Source: Micromonospora sp. NBC_01699 | Lineage (GTDB): Bacteria; Actinomycetota; Actinomycetes; Mycobacteriales; Micromonosporaceae | Direction of reading: 5' to 3' | Length of the DNA stretch: 64,000 nt | NCBI RefSeq assembly: GCF_036250065.1 | Contig: NZ_CP109199.1 | Span: 1,674,001 to 1,738,000 of the forward strand | Shown: positions 18,387 to 28,248 of the stretch, piece after piece | Position numbering within the stretch: position 1 is the first letter of the stretch | How the letters are laid out: each line of letters starts with the position of its first letter | Translations under genes and position numbers: made by a program | The notes under the pieces: model-generated | Seen by the model: the letters and a program-made list of their open reading frames with translations, nothing else | Told to the model about the DNA's origin: nothing | Database searches by the model: none

Positions 18387-18620
18387 TCAGTTCGCCATCA
18401 GATCGGCGCCACGCCACGTGAAATCTGGGTCAGCCGCGAACCGGACCGTGATCTTCACCAGATCTTCGGCGTACTTGTTCGCGTGATGTCCACAGAACAC
18501 CAGCTCGCTCCCACCCGCGAGGGTGATCCGGAGCTTGCCGGCGGCGTTGCAGCGGTCGCACCGTTCATCGGCGGCTGGGGGAGCCGCCGTTGCGGGCGGC
18601 GGCGTGAGGGTCGGGTTCAT
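18387..18620 (-). CDS. DUF7455-like small zinc-binding protein
   Basis: A 77-residue protein. After a Pro/Ala-rich start it has ERCDRCNAAGKLRITLAGGS, then ELVFCGHHANKY, giving C-x2-C ... C-x2-H, a likely zinc ribbon, and ends with an acidic helix. It is found next to the principal sigma gene in many actinobacteria; its function is unknown. ATG 18620 is chosen because AGGAGGAA precedes it by six bases. Confidence 0.75.
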   Translation of the reverse strand: MNPTLTPPPATAAPPAADERCDRCNAAGKLRITLAGGSELVFCGHHANKYAEDLVKITVRFAADPDFTWRGADLMAN

Positions 18621-18864
18621 CGCCTTCCTCCTCGGGTCGTCACCGATGAACACTCTCTTCGGTCGTTGCTCACCTATCCTGCAACACCCTGGCGGGGTGT
18701 GGCCTTCCCAGTGTGCCCGCGGGGGACCGAGGTCACACGTGGTAGAGACAGTGTGCCGTGCACCAAGGGTGCCACGTCAACGATCACAACCGGGAAACCG
18801 GCCGATCGCTATCGGGTGTTGTACACCTGGTGATCAAAGCGACACAACTAGTTGACGTTTTGGG

Positions 18865-20487
<1,623 letters not shown>

Positions 20488-20630
20488 GAATGACCTTCCG
20501 GAGGCGATGAGCGAGCACGGCCGATTCGGCCAGCGCAGCGCTAGGCGTCGTGCCGGACCGATGTGGTTGAGGGACCCCCGAGTCCCGGGCCGGCCGGTGT
20601 CGGCGGTCCGTGGCGCGTGGGCAGGCGTGA

Positions 20631-20636
20631 ATTGTA
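20631..20636 (-). promoter_or_regulatory. Candidate -10 box of sigA
   Basis: On the minus strand TACAAT fits the actinobacterial TAnnnT consensus and would give a leader of roughly 135 nt before GTG 20487. No good -35 hexamer lies 17-18 nt upstream. On the plus strand of the same 286-bp gap, GATACT at 20725-20730 may serve suhB. Confidence 0.4.
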
Positions 20637-20773
20637 ACGCCGTCTGCGGGGTTCCTCCCGCGCCGCACGCCGAAACGGCGGCTGGAGGCCGCCGACTCGG
20701 AGCGCATGTGGACTTTGTAAGGATGATACTCGTGTCCGGCGCGGACGTCGCAGCCGTGCGAGAAGGGGACGCG

Positions 20774-21598
20774 ATGGGTAGCAGCCGACCGACCGCCGAA
20801 GAACTGCTGGAGCTGGCGCTGGAGGTGGCCCGGGCGGCCGCCGGTACGGCCCGCCGGATGCGCGCCGAGGGGGTCTCCGCGGTGGCCACCAAGAGCACCG
20901 CGACCGACGTGGTCACCGCCGCCGACCGGGCGGTGGAACGGCAGGTCGTCGCGGCCCTGCGGGCGGCACGGCCGGACGACGCGGTGCTCGGCGAGGAGTA
21001 CGGCGCCGCCGCCGGTCCCGCCGGAACGGGCCCGGGTGGCGTCCGGTGGATCTTGGATCCCATCGACGGCACCGTGAACTACCTGTACGGCCTGCCCCAC
21101 TACGCCGTGTCGCTGGCCGCGGAGGTCGACGGCGAGATCGTCGCGGGAGTGGTGCGCAACGCCGCGACCGGGGACGAGTGGACCGCGACCCTGGGCGGTG
21201 GGGCCTGGCGGGACGGCCGCCGGCTGGGCGGCTCGACCGAAACCGATCTCGGTCAGGCGCTGGTCGCCACCGGATTCGGCTACGACCCGGCCCGCCGCGC
21301 CCACCAGGCCGGGGTGCTGGCCGGACTGATCACCGCCGTACGCGACGTCCGCCGGTTCGGTGCGGCCGCCCTGGACCTCTGCCTGGCCGCCGAGGGCGCC
21401 GTCGACGCGTACTACGAGAAGGGGCTCAACCACTGGGACCACGCGGCCGGTGGGTTGATCGCCGCCGAGGCGGGGCTGCGGGTGGCCGGGCTGGCCGGTG
21501 CGGCGCCCGGACCGGATCTGGTCATCGCCGCGCCGCCGGCCCTGTTCGAGCCGCTGCACGAGCGGCTGGCCCGGCTCGACGCCGCCGGGGGACCGTGA
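20774..21598 (+). CDS. suhB: Inositol monophosphatase family protein
   Basis: A 274-residue Mg2+-dependent phosphatase. Metal ligands are visible: GEEYG (73-77), [12 protein letters not shown] (95-106) and NHWDHAAGG (219-227), all spaced as in inositol-1-phosphatases. The family hydrolyses myo-inositol 1-phosphate, with relatives that act on NADP or fructose bisphosphate; the N terminus shows no extra domain. AAGGGGA precedes ATG 20774. It is divergent from sigA, as in mycobacteria where suhB lies beside sigA. Exact substrate is not assigned. Confidence 0.9.
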   Translation: MGSSRPTAEELLELALEVARAAAGTARRMRAEGVSAVATKSTATDVVTAADRAVERQVVAALRAARPDDAVLGEEYGAAAGPAGTGPGGVRWILDPIDGTVNYLYGLPHYAVSLAAEVDGEIVAGVVRNAATGDEWTATLGGGAWRDGRRLGGSTETDLGQALVATGFGYDPARRAHQAGVLAGLITAVRDVRRFGAAALDLCLAAEGAVDAYYEKGLNHWDHAAGGLIAAEAGLRVAGLAGAAPGPDLVIAAPPALFEPLHERLARLDAAGGP

Positions 21599-21678
21599 CC
21601 CGCGGAGCGGAGCGTGCCCTGCCGGGTGGACGAATCCATCTGTTCGGATGAAACCGATCCACCCCTTCGGTGGAAACC

Positions 21679-21721
21679 GAACCGGCCCCACTCCCGCTGG
21701 TCGCGGGGGCGGGGCCGGTTC
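21679..21721. terminator. GC-rich hairpin between suhB and cei
   Basis: An 11-bp stem (gaaccggcccc at 21679-21689 with 21711-21721) lies between the two convergent genes. There is no U-run. Confidence 0.55.
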
Positions 21722-21738
21722 CGGTCGGTACGGCCGGA

Positions 21739-22272
21739 TCAGCTCGCGTCTTCCTTCGCCGGGCAGGTACCCGGCTCCAGCTTCGGCGAGCCGAGCCCGG
21801 TCAGGGCCTGGTTGACCTCGGTGCTCGTGGCGAGCTGGGTGTAGCTGTTGCCGATCACCACGTCGACCGTGTCGTCCTCGCGGTTGGGGTCGTACTCCGG
21901 CTCGGCCTCGTCCAGGAAGTACGCCTTCAGCAGGTGCGCCGAGGCGATCCCCTTGGGGCCGTACCGCAGCACCGCCACCCCCTCGACCGGCTTGCTGTCG
22001 TTGCCCTGCTTGACGACCTGGAACTTGCGGTTCTTGAAGTCCGTCGCGACGTTGGCGGCCAGGGCGGGGGTGTCGGTCGCATTGTAGACAGCGATCTTGA
22101 CGTCCTTGGCCTCGCGGAGCGCGATGTTGGCCCGCTTGAAGCCGGCCGGGCAGGCATCGTCGGCGGCGGAGCCCCGCTGCGTGTCACGGAGCAGGGCGGT
22201 ACCGACGAAGACCAGGGCGAGCACCGCCAGCACCCCGACGACGACAAGTGCGCGCACCCGGGCAAAACTCAT
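21739..22272 (-). CDS. cei: LytR C-terminal domain envelope protein (Cei-like)
   Basis: A 177-residue protein with one N-terminal transmembrane helix (about 8-28, ALVVVGVLAVLALVFVGTAL) and an extracytoplasmic LytR_C domain with KIAVYNATDTPALAANVATD and VAVLRYGPKGIASAHLLKAY. Cysteines at about 41 and 170 could pair outside. Mycobacterial Rv2700 (cei) has this layout and position next to suhB and is required for envelope integrity; that role is transferred by homology and synteny. ATG 22272 begins MSFARVRALVVV. The gene is followed upstream by a 422-bp gap. Confidence 0.85.
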   Translation of the reverse strand: MSFARVRALVVVGVLAVLALVFVGTALLRDTQRGSAADDACPAGFKRANIALREAKDVKIAVYNATDTPALAANVATDFKNRKFQVVKQGNDSKPVEGVAVLRYGPKGIASAHLLKAYFLDEAEPEYDPNREDDTVDVVIGNSYTQLATSTEVNQALTGLGSPKLEPGTCPAKEDAS

Positions 22273-22642
22273 CTGGTTGGCTCCCGTACAGGTGTGGTCC
22301 GTGGTGCCGGTCGGCTGGTGAGAACCGGCCGCCGTCGGCTACCGAGTATGCCGGTGAGGCTAGCCGTTGTCCGGCCCGGCGCGGAAACCGGCAAACCTGC
22401 CGGCGTGCCGACGCCGTTCGGCCTACCGCTACCCCTATCTTCGTGTCGCCTGAGTCACATTGGGAACAACTCTGGCCGCTCGGGCGTACATGCATGCCGC
22501 GAGGGCGGTATACATGCCTCGCCCGATGGGGGGTAAGGTACCGCGCTCGCCAGGGGTGTTCTCCTGGCGGCCGTGGCCCGGGCACCGAGCCGGGGTCGGC
22601 GACCGGAAAAAGATGACCGGCCAGCGGGAACCGAAACAGTGT

Positions 22643-22664
22643 CTTCCGGCGTTACAACCGGAAG
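22643..22664. promoter_or_regulatory. Inverted repeat upstream of the DUF4193 gene
   Basis: Perfect arms cttccgg (22643-22649) and ccggaag (22658-22664) with an 8-nt spacer lie 30 bp before ATG 22695. They are followed by the palindrome tatcgata, then the ribosome site. This is a candidate operator or promoter-proximal site. The rest of the 22273-22694 gap has no supported gene; it shows repeated acatgc-type words near 22485-22520. Confidence 0.4.
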
Positions 22665-22694
22665 CGACTATATCGATATGGGAGAGTGAAACCG

Positions 22695-22991
22695 ATGGCC
22701 ACCGACTACGACGCCCCGCGTCGCGACGAGGTCGACCTCGGCGAGGACAGCCTGGAAGAGCTGAAGGCCCGGCGCGTCGACTCACAGTCGGGCGCCGTGG
22801 ACGTCGACGAGGCCGAAGTCGCCGAGAGCTTCGAGCTTCCGGGTGCCGACCTGGCCGACGAGGAGCTCACGGTCAAGGTGCTGCCGATGCAGTCGGACGA
22901 GTTCCGCTGCGCTCGCTGCTTCCTCGTACACCACCGCAGTCAACTCGCCGTGGAGCGCAACGGCGAGCTGATCTGCCGCGAGTGCGCCTGA
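22695..22991 (+). CDS. DUF4193 zinc-ribbon protein
   Basis: A 98-residue acidic protein: MATDYDAPRRDEVDLGEDSL, then EELKARR, and a C-terminal double knuckle RCARCFLVHHRSQL ... ICREC. The start, acidic middle and C-x2-C pair are diagnostic of DUF4193 (mycobacterial Rv2699c type). Role unknown; an RNA-polymerase or translation-associated small zinc protein is a guess. ATG 22695 sits ten bases after GGAG; an in-frame GTG at 22686 is too close to it. A hairpin follows. Confidence 0.88.
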   Translation: MATDYDAPRRDEVDLGEDSLEELKARRVDSQSGAVDVDEAEVAESFELPGADLADEELTVKVLPMQSDEFRCARCFLVHHRSQLAVERNGELICRECA

Positions 22992-23024
22992 GCTGGACAC
23001 CGACGCCGGGGGGCGGCGGTACGG

Positions 23025-23050
23025 GAACGCGGCAAGGGTAGGCCGCGTTC
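23025..23050. terminator. 9-bp hairpin after the DUF4193 gene
   Basis: Arms gaacgcggc (23025-23033) and gccgcgttc (23042-23050) pair perfectly around eight bases. Confidence 0.6.
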
Positions 23051-23138
23051 GATTCGAGATGCGCGGGTGGCACCGACCTGCTTGACTCGATCCGACCGAC
23101 TCGACGTTGGACGGATCGCCACGGCTGGAGGTCAGCGC

Positions 23139-24047
23139 ATGACCCGCTCCGAGCAGGCGCCGGAAACCCCTGCGGGGGTGCCGGCGCCGACTGGGGGGAC
23201 CGGTCCGGTGGGCAATCCACCGGACACCGAGTTGGAGAGCGCCGAGGGTGACCTCGGTGCGACCATCGCCGCGTTGGCCGAGGACGACATCGGTCCGGCG
23301 CGGCGCCGCCGGCTGCTGGGCCGGCTCGTCGGCCAGGTTCGTGCCCGCGGTCTGGGCGACCTGTTCCGGCCCAGGGCGGCGATCCGCTGGATGAGCGACG
23401 TGGTCGGTGAGGTGGTCCCGCACATCCCGATCCGGGATCGGGACACGCTCCGGCGGCACTACGACGGCCTCGACGGCGACGCGCTCGCCGAGCGGTTGAT
23501 CCGTAACGCGGCTCGGGCCACCGCCGGGGTGGGTGCGGCCGGCGGTGGGGTGGCGGCGGTGGAGTGGGCGGTCACGCCGACTCTGCTCTCCGCACCGGTG
23601 CTGCTGGCCGCCGAGACGGTCGCGGTGGTGACCATCGAGATCAAGCTGATCGGCGAGCTGCACGAGGCGTACGGGGTGCGGCTGGCCGGGAGCACCACCC
23701 AGCGGGCCAGCGCCATGATCCAGTCCTGGGCGAGCCGGCGCGGGGTGAACCCGTTCCTGCCCGGCATGGGGGTGAGCGCCGTACTCGGCCCGGCGGTGCG
23801 CAAGCAGCTCCGGGAGACGTTGCTGCGGCGGTTCGGCCGCAACCTGACCACCCTCGCCCCGTTCCTGACCGGCGCCGCGGTGGCCGGCTATCTCAACCGG
23901 CGGGCGACCCTCCAGCTCGGCGACGCGATCCGGACCGACCTGCGCAAGCAGTTCCGGGCCATCACCGGCCCGCCGGAGCTGGCCATCGGCGACCGACCCG
24001 AATCGGCACCGGACCGGCCGGGCGGGGCTGAGCCGGGCGGGGCCTAA
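23139..24047 (+). CDS. Conserved actinobacterial protein of unknown function with glycine/alanine-rich hydrophobic centre
   Basis: A 302-residue protein I cannot place in a named family. Residues 1-60 are polar and low complexity. The centre has an arginine-rich patch (DDIGPARRRRLLGRLVG), two to three weakly hydrophobic stretches (ATAGVGAAGGGVAAVEWAV, APVLLAAETVAVVTIEIKLI) and a later one (LAPFLTGAAVAGYLNRRATL). GEL-EAYGVRL and the QRASAMIQSWASRRG segment look conserved-type. It may be a membrane-associated protein. ATG 23139 follows GGAGGT by six bases. Its stop overlaps that of the convergent DUF3093 gene by four bases. Confidence 0.6.
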   Translation: MTRSEQAPETPAGVPAPTGGTGPVGNPPDTELESAEGDLGATIAALAEDDIGPARRRRLLGRLVGQVRARGLGDLFRPRAAIRWMSDVVGEVVPHIPIRDRDTLRRHYDGLDGDALAERLIRNAARATAGVGAAGGGVAAVEWAVTPTLLSAPVLLAAETVAVVTIEIKLIGELHEAYGVRLAGSTTQRASAMIQSWASRRGVNPFLPGMGVSAVLGPAVRKQLRETLLRRFGRNLTTLAPFLTGAAVAGYLNRRATLQLGDAIRTDLRKQFRAITGPPELAIGDRPESAPDRPGGAEPGGA

Positions 24048-24667
24048 CCGGCCGCCGGCGCGGTGTTGGTGGCGCTACCGGCGTCGGACCGATCGGCCGT
24101 CCGGGCCGGGTCACCAGCCACCGGGTCGGTCGTGCCGGCCGGGCCACGAGCCACCGGGGCGGTCGTCCCGGCGGGGCCACGAGCGGCCAGGATCGCCTCG
24201 GCGAGCCGCACCGGGTACCGGGAACTCACCACCCAGTACGGGGTGGGATCGGCCGGGTCGTCGAGAACCACCTGGACGGCACCCGCCACCCAGGGGCGTT
24301 GCACCACGAAGGCGAGCGGGTCCGCGCCGACACCGAGGACCTCGCGGCGTCCCTGCGCGTCCAGGGCGATCGCGTCGCTGACGTACCCGACCGGCAGCCG
24401 GGCGTCGTCGACCAGCAGCTCGCCGTCGCGTACCCGGATCGTGATCCGCCCCACCCGCCAGAGCCCGAGCGCGATCAACGGCAGTAGTACGGCGAACGGG
24501 ACCCAGGCCCGTGCGCCGTCCGAGCCCATCCAGATCTCCATCGCGAGCAGGGCGCCGGCCACCATCCCGGCCAGCCACCCCCACCAGGGCAGGAGGAGCC
24601 GTTCGCGATAGCCGTCGGCGTCCGTCAGGGCCGGCGCGGCGGCGGAGGTGAGACGAGTTGGTGCCAC
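24044..24667 (-). CDS. DUF3093 membrane protein
   Basis: A 207-residue protein: YRERLLLPWWGWLAGMVAGA starts the first of two transmembrane helices (about 20-40 and 48-68), followed by a PH-like beta domain (ITIRVRDGELLVDDARLPVG) and RPWVAGAVQVVLDDPADPTP then YWVVSSRYP. This is the DUF3093 pattern (Rv2698 type) with unknown role. The C terminus holds two copies of an 11-residue repeat (VARGPAGTTxP-like) and more Ala/Asp/Thr-rich sequence, a low-complexity tail. GTG 24667 is divergent from dut, 88 bp apart. Confidence 0.82.
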   Translation of the reverse strand: MAPTRLTSAAAPALTDADGYRERLLLPWWGWLAGMVAGALLAMEIWMGSDGARAWVPFAVLLPLIALGLWRVGRITIRVRDGELLVDDARLPVGYVSDAIALDAQGRREVLGVGADPLAFVVQRPWVAGAVQVVLDDPADPTPYWVVSSRYPVRLAEAILAARGPAGTTAPVARGPAGTTDPVAGDPARTADRSDAGSATNTAPAAG

Positions 24668-24755
24668 AGTGTGAGGGTACGGCGCGGCGCGGCGGGGTGA
24701 CCCGGCAGGATAGAGGCCAGCGCCACGCACCCGACGGATCGGAAAGAGTGACACC

Positions 24756-25259
24756 GTGACCCAGGCCGTGCCCGTACCCGTCCGACAGCTCGACCCGGAA
24801 CTACCGCTGCCGGCGTACGCCCATCCCGGCGACGCCGGTGCCGACCTGCTGGCGGCGCGGGACGTGGAGCTCGCACCGGGGGCTCGGGCGCTGGTACCCA
24901 CCGGGATCGCGATCGCCCTGCCGGACGGCTTCGTCGGGCTGGTCCACCCGCGCTCGGGGCTGGCCGCCAGGCTGGGCGTGACGGTGCTCAACGCGCCCGG
25001 TACGGTCGACGCCGGCTACCGCGGCGAGATCCTGGTGAACCTGATCAACCATGACCGGGAGAACCCTGCCAAGATCTCTCGTGGCGACCGGATCGCGCAA
25101 CTCGTGGTGCAGCGGGTGGAACACGTCCGCTTCCATCCCGTCGACGAACTTCCCGCCACCGCGCGGGGCGAGAATGGACACGGTTCGACGGGCGGGCACG
25201 CGGGTCTGGTCCCGCCACGCGACGCAAGCGAGCAGCAGGCAGAGAGGTCGGCACGGTGA
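24756..25259 (+). CDS. dut: dUTP diphosphatase
   Basis: A 167-residue trimeric dUTPase with all five motifs: GDAGADLLA (25-33), PRSGLA (65-70), [11 protein letters not shown] (82-92), RGDRIAQL (109-116) and [11 protein letters not shown] (137-147), where His replaces Phe as in mycobacteria. It hydrolyses dUTP to dUMP and PPi, keeping uracil out of DNA and feeding dTMP synthesis. GTG 24756 follows GGAAAGAG. The last 20 residues extend past the normal end and terminate in ERSAR, the same end as the mini-ORFs that follow; the stop overlaps the next GTG as GTGA. Confidence 0.95.
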   Translation: MTQAVPVPVRQLDPELPLPAYAHPGDAGADLLAARDVELAPGARALVPTGIAIALPDGFVGLVHPRSGLAARLGVTVLNAPGTVDAGYRGEILVNLINHDRENPAKISRGDRIAQLVVQRVEHVRFHPVDELPATARGENGHGSTGGHAGLVPPRDASEQQAERSAR

Positions 25260-25366
25260 GCACGAGGAGCGAGCGTTCCGGGGCGGCCCGCGTGGGACGC
25301 GGCTGCGCCGGAATGCGAGTAGAGCTTGCGAGCCCCGCAGTCGCGAACGAAAGGTCGGCACGGTGA
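25256..25366 (+). CDS. 36-codon mini-ORF coupled to dut
   Basis: GTG 25256 overlaps the dut stop (GTGA) and runs to TGA 25366, which overlaps the next GTG. It starts [16 protein letters not shown] and ends [15 protein letters not shown], so the first part is a diverged cassette and the end is the standard one. No protein family is recognised. Expression is likely by reinitiation; whether the peptide matters is unknown. Confidence 0.4.
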   Translation: MSTRSERSGAARVGRGCAGMRVELASPAVANERSAR

Positions 25367-25474
25367 GCGCGAGGAGTGAGCTTGCGAGCCCCGCAGTCGC
25401 GAACGAAAGGTCGGCACGGTGAGCGCGAGGAGTGAGCTTGCGAGCCCCGCAGTCGCGAACGAAAGGTCGGCACG
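25307..25474 (+). repeat. Three 56-bp tandem units (first one diverged at its 5' end)
   Basis: Units at 25363-25418 and 25419-25474 read as identical; 25307-25362 matches them over its last 40 bases. Each unit begins gtgagcgcgaggagtgagct and ends in gaaaggtcggcacg, so it carries a start codon, a mini-ORF, a ribosome site and, with the next unit, a stop overlapping a start. A variant is present at 48801-48865 on the minus strand. The short word cgcgaacgaaag also occurs at 7451, before another gene start. Confidence 0.9.
25363..25422 (+). CDS. 19-codon mini-ORF, first standard cassette
   Basis: Encodes [19 protein letters not shown]. Its GTG overlaps the previous stop and its TGA overlaps the next GTG. 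AAAGG lies at spacing suitable for ribosome binding before each GTG. Confidence 0.4.
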   Translation: MSARSELASPAVANERSAR

Positions 25475-25478
25475 GTGA
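25419..25478 (+). CDS. 19-codon mini-ORF, second standard cassette
   Basis: The same peptide as the preceding mini-ORF. Its TGA (25476-25478) overlaps GTG 25475, the start of the DUF3710 gene, so the coupling chain reaches a real gene. Confidence 0.4.
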   Translation: MSARSELASPAVANERSAR

Positions 25479-26287
25479 TCTTTTCCCGAGGACGCGGCGG
25501 ACGGCACGCGCGTGACGAGCGGGCCGGTGGGTCCGAGCCGGCGTCGGTCGACCAGCCCGTGGACGACCTGTCCGACGCCCCGGTCCGCGCCGGGGGCCCG
25601 TACGACGTCTCCGAGGCCCCGTCCGGGGTGGAGCGACTCGACCTGGGCAGCTTGAAGATCCCCGCGATCGCCGACGTCGAGATCCGGGTCCAGGCGGACC
25701 CGGAGGGCGTGGTCCAACAGGTGGTGCTGCTGCACGGGGAGAACGCGTTGCAGCTCGGCGTCTTCGCCGCGCCCCGGTCCGAGGGCATCTGGGACGAGGT
25801 GCGCCAGGAGATCCGCGAGTCGCTGTTCAAGGAGGGCACCGCGGTCGAGGAGAGCGACGGCGAGTACGGCGTCGAGCTGCGGGCCCGGGTCCGTACCCCG
25901 GAGGGTTTGACCGACCTGCGGTTCGTCGGCATCGACGGGCCGCGCTGGATGGTCCGCGGTGTCTACCAGGGCCGGGTGGCCAGCGACCCGGACGCCGCCG
26001 GTCCGCTCGCCGACTGCCTGCACGGTCTCGTGGTGGACCGTGGCCAGGAGGCCAAGCCGGTCCGTGAGCCGCTGCCGCTGCGTCTGCCCAAGGAGATCGC
26101 CGAGCGGCAGGCGGCGGAGGCCGCCGCGGCCGGTACCGCACCGGGCGGCGAATCCGTGATCCGGGCGGACGGCGGTGGCCCGGACGGGGCCGGCGCGACG
26201 CCCGTGGCGCGGGTCAACGGCAGCGGCCCGGACCAGCCACAGGCCCGCCGGGGCAAGCCCTCACCGAGGCCGCGCGGGTCGGCCTGA
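25475..26287 (+). CDS. DUF3710 protein
   Basis: A 270-residue protein. The core (about 55-205) has VERLDLGSLKIPAIADVEIR, VVLLHGENALQLGVFAAPRS and GIDGPRWMVRGVYQGRVASD, diagnostic of DUF3710, which follows dut in actinobacteria (Rv2696c type). Both ends are low complexity. Function unknown; no transmembrane segment. The start codon and ribosome site are supplied by the repeat cassette, so its translation probably depends on ribosomes arriving from dut and the mini-ORFs. Confidence 0.85.
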   Translation: MIFSRGRGGRHARDERAGGSEPASVDQPVDDLSDAPVRAGGPYDVSEAPSGVERLDLGSLKIPAIADVEIRVQADPEGVVQQVVLLHGENALQLGVFAAPRSEGIWDEVRQEIRESLFKEGTAVEESDGEYGVELRARVRTPEGLTDLRFVGIDGPRWMVRGVYQGRVASDPDAAGPLADCLHGLVVDRGQEAKPVREPLPLRLPKEIAERQAAEAAAAGTAPGGESVIRADGGGPDGAGATPVARVNGSGPDQPQARRGKPSPRPRGSA

Positions 26288-26416
26288 GCGGTGTTCCGCC
26301 GGTCCGCGGCGGTCCGGCACGGCGGCGTACGCTGAAGGCACGGTCCCCGTCGGGACCGGCTGGAACTGGCCGCGACCGGATGATCCGGGGCGGTTCGAGG
26401 AGGGTGGCACGGGGTC

Positions 26417-26797
26417 ATGGCGACCGACGAGGGTCGGGGGTCGCTGCGCAACCTCCTACAGCGGCTGACCGCGAGCGAGGCCGAGATCGAGGCGCAGGAG
26501 CTGCGCCGGGAGAGCGCGCAGTGCGGGGCCACACCGGCCGGGCTCTGCCGTCGGGGCGAGCTGGTGTCGATCTCCGGGCGGCTCCGTACGGTGGTGTACA
26601 CCCCACGGACGAACCTGCCCACCCTGGAGGCCGACCTCTACGACGGCACCGACGTGGTGACCCTGGTCTGGCTGGGGCGTCGGCACATCATCGGCATCGA
26701 GCCGGGGCGGCAATTGACCGTTCGTGGTCGCGTGGCGATCCGGGATGACCGTAAAGTCATCTACAACCCGCACTACGAGTTGGAACTGCCCCGTTGA
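26417..26797 (+). CDS. OB-fold nucleic-acid-binding domain protein
   Basis: A 126-residue protein with a single OB fold: CRRGELVSISGRLRTVVYTP, then LEADLYDGTDVVTLVWLGRR, and IGIEPGRQLTVRGRVAIRDD. The N-terminal 40 residues are helical (LLQRLTASEAEIEAQELRRE). Its place between DUF3710 and DUF3159 is that of Rv2694c. The fold suggests RNA, DNA or tRNA binding; the ligand is unknown. ATG 26417 is preceded by GAGGGTGGCACGGGGTC. Confidence 0.85.
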   Translation: MATDEGRGSLRNLLQRLTASEAEIEAQELRRESAQCGATPAGLCRRGELVSISGRLRTVVYTPRTNLPTLEADLYDGTDVVTLVWLGRRHIIGIEPGRQLTVRGRVAIRDDRKVIYNPHYELELPR

Positions 26798-26840
26798 GTA
26801 CGAGGCCGGGCAGCCGCCGCCCCGAACGGAAGACGCGCAG

Positions 26841-27536
26841 ATGACGACTGGACCACAGCCGGCCGCCAAGGTCGACGCCGACCCGGCGGACGAAGCCCCG
26901 CTGCCCAGCATGGCCGAGCAGGTGGCCGAGCAGCTCGGCGGCTGGCGAGGGATGGTCGAGTCGAGCGTTCCGGTGCTCGTCTTCGTCCTGGTCAACGTGC
27001 TCGCCGAGCTGCGCCCCGCGCTGATCGCCTCGCTGGCCGTCGCGGTCGCCATCGCGGTGCTGCGGCTGGTGCAGCGGCGGCCGATCCGGCACGCGGTCAA
27101 CGGCCTGTTCGGCATCGGCGTCGGCGCCTTCATCGCCTTCCGCAGCGGTGACTCGAAGGACTTCTACCTGCCCGGCATCCTCTACGGCATCGCGTACGGC
27201 CTGGCGCTGCTGGCGTCGGCCGCGATCCGGCAGCCGCTGGTCGGCTGGATCTGGTCGGTGCTGGTGGCCAAGGGCAAGTCGGAGTGGCGGCACGACGCCC
27301 GGCTGGTGCGTACCTTCACCTGGCTCACCGTGCTCTGGGGTGTGGTCTGGCTGGCCAAGGTCGGCGTTCAGGCGGCGCTGTACCTCGCCGACCAGGAGAC
27401 CGCGCTCGGGGTGGCCCGGCTGGCCCTGGGCTACCCGCCGTACCTGCTGCTGCTGGCGATCACGGTCTGGACGGTGCGCCGGGTGACCCGGGATTCGCCG
27501 CCGGCCGGTACGGCCACCGCGGCCAGCCCGAGCTGA
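26841..27536 (+). CDS. DUF3159 membrane protein
   Basis: A 231-residue protein. A soluble start (EQVAEQLGGWRGMVESSVPV) leads into five or six transmembrane helices, including VLVFVLVNVLAELRPALIAS and VGWIWSVLVAKGKSEWRHDA. These are diagnostic of DUF3159 (Rv2693c type). The transport or enzymatic role is unknown. It follows the OB-fold gene with a 43-bp gap and ends 21 bp from the convergent ceoC, which fits a dut to DUF3159 operon. Confidence 0.85.
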   Translation: MTTGPQPAAKVDADPADEAPLPSMAEQVAEQLGGWRGMVESSVPVLVFVLVNVLAELRPALIASLAVAVAIAVLRLVQRRPIRHAVNGLFGIGVGAFIAFRSGDSKDFYLPGILYGIAYGLALLASAAIRQPLVGWIWSVLVAKGKSEWRHDARLVRTFTWLTVLWGVVWLAKVGVQAALYLADQETALGVARLALGYPPYLLLLAITVWTVRRVTRDSPPAGTATAASPS

Positions 27537-27557
27537 CCGCGGTTCCGGTTCTGCCGG

Positions 27558-28247
27558 TCAGCCTTCCGCCCGGGTCCGTTCGACGCTGTCGGGGCCGAGG
27601 ATGACCTCGCGGACCGCGTCCTCCACCTCGGTGGTGCAGACGAAGATCAGCTCGTCGCCCGCCTCAAGCGGGTCGTCCGGGCTCGGCACCAGCACCCGTC
27701 GCCCGCGCAGGATGGCGACCAGGGCGGCGTCGCGGGGCAGCGGTACGGCGTGGATCGGGTGCCCGACGTAGGGCGCGGCCTTCGGCAGGGTGATCTCGAC
27801 CAGGTTCGCCTCGCCCTGGCGGAAGGTCATCAGCCGGACCAGGTCGCCGACCGTGACCGCCTCCTCGACCAGCGCGGCCATCACCCGGGGCTTGCTCACC
27901 GCCACGTCGACCCCCCACTGGTCGGTGAAGAGCCACTCGTTCTCCGCCCGGTTCACCCGGGCCACCACCCGGGGCACCGCGAACTCGGTCTTCGCCAGCA
28001 GCGACACCACCAGGTTGACCTGGTCGTCACCGGTCGCCGCGACCACCACGTCGCAGCTGGCCAGGTCGGCCTCCTCCAGGCTGGCCAGCTCGCACGCGTC
28101 GGCGAGCACCCACTCGGCGGCGGGCACCCGTTCCGGGCGCAGCATCCTCGGCTGGCGTTCCACCAGCATCACCTGGTGGCCGTTGTCGATCAGCTCCTGG
28201 GCGATGGACCGGCCCACGTTGCCGGCACCGGCGATGGCGACCCGCAT
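27558..28247 (-). CDS. ceoC: TrkA-type RCK potassium uptake regulator (second of pair)
   Basis: A 229-residue RCK protein: RCK_N Rossmann domain (MRVAIAGAGNVGRSIAQELI, with GxGxxG and E at the strand-2 end in MLVERQ) and RCK_C domain from about 140 (GEANLVEITLPKAAPYVGHP). It binds nucleotides (NAD(H) or ATP) and gates a K+ channel or transporter at the membrane. It starts two bases after the stop of ceoB, so the two are made together. In mycobacteria ceoB-ceoC occupy this position. Confidence 0.9.
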   Translation of the reverse strand: MRVAIAGAGNVGRSIAQELIDNGHQVMLVERQPRMLRPERVPAAEWVLADACELASLEEADLASCDVVVAATGDDQVNLVVSLLAKTEFAVPRVVARVNRAENEWLFTDQWGVDVAVSKPRVMAALVEEAVTVGDLVRLMTFRQGEANLVEITLPKAAPYVGHPIHAVPLPRDAALVAILRGRRVLVPSPDDPLEAGDELIFVCTTEVEDAVREVILGPDSVERTRAEG

Positions 28248-28248
28248 G

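Noticed and set aside
20488-21072. N-terminal extension of sigA by up to 195 codons
   Set aside because: It runs antisense through suhB, is not sigma-like, and GTG 20487 has a ribosome site and begins the conserved part.
23045-23070. tRNA-like gttcgattc motif
   Set aside because: No acceptor stem, anticodon arm or CCA-proximal pairing could be drawn around it.
25307-25474. CRISPR array
   Set aside because: Units are direct tandem copies with no spacers, and no cas gene is near.
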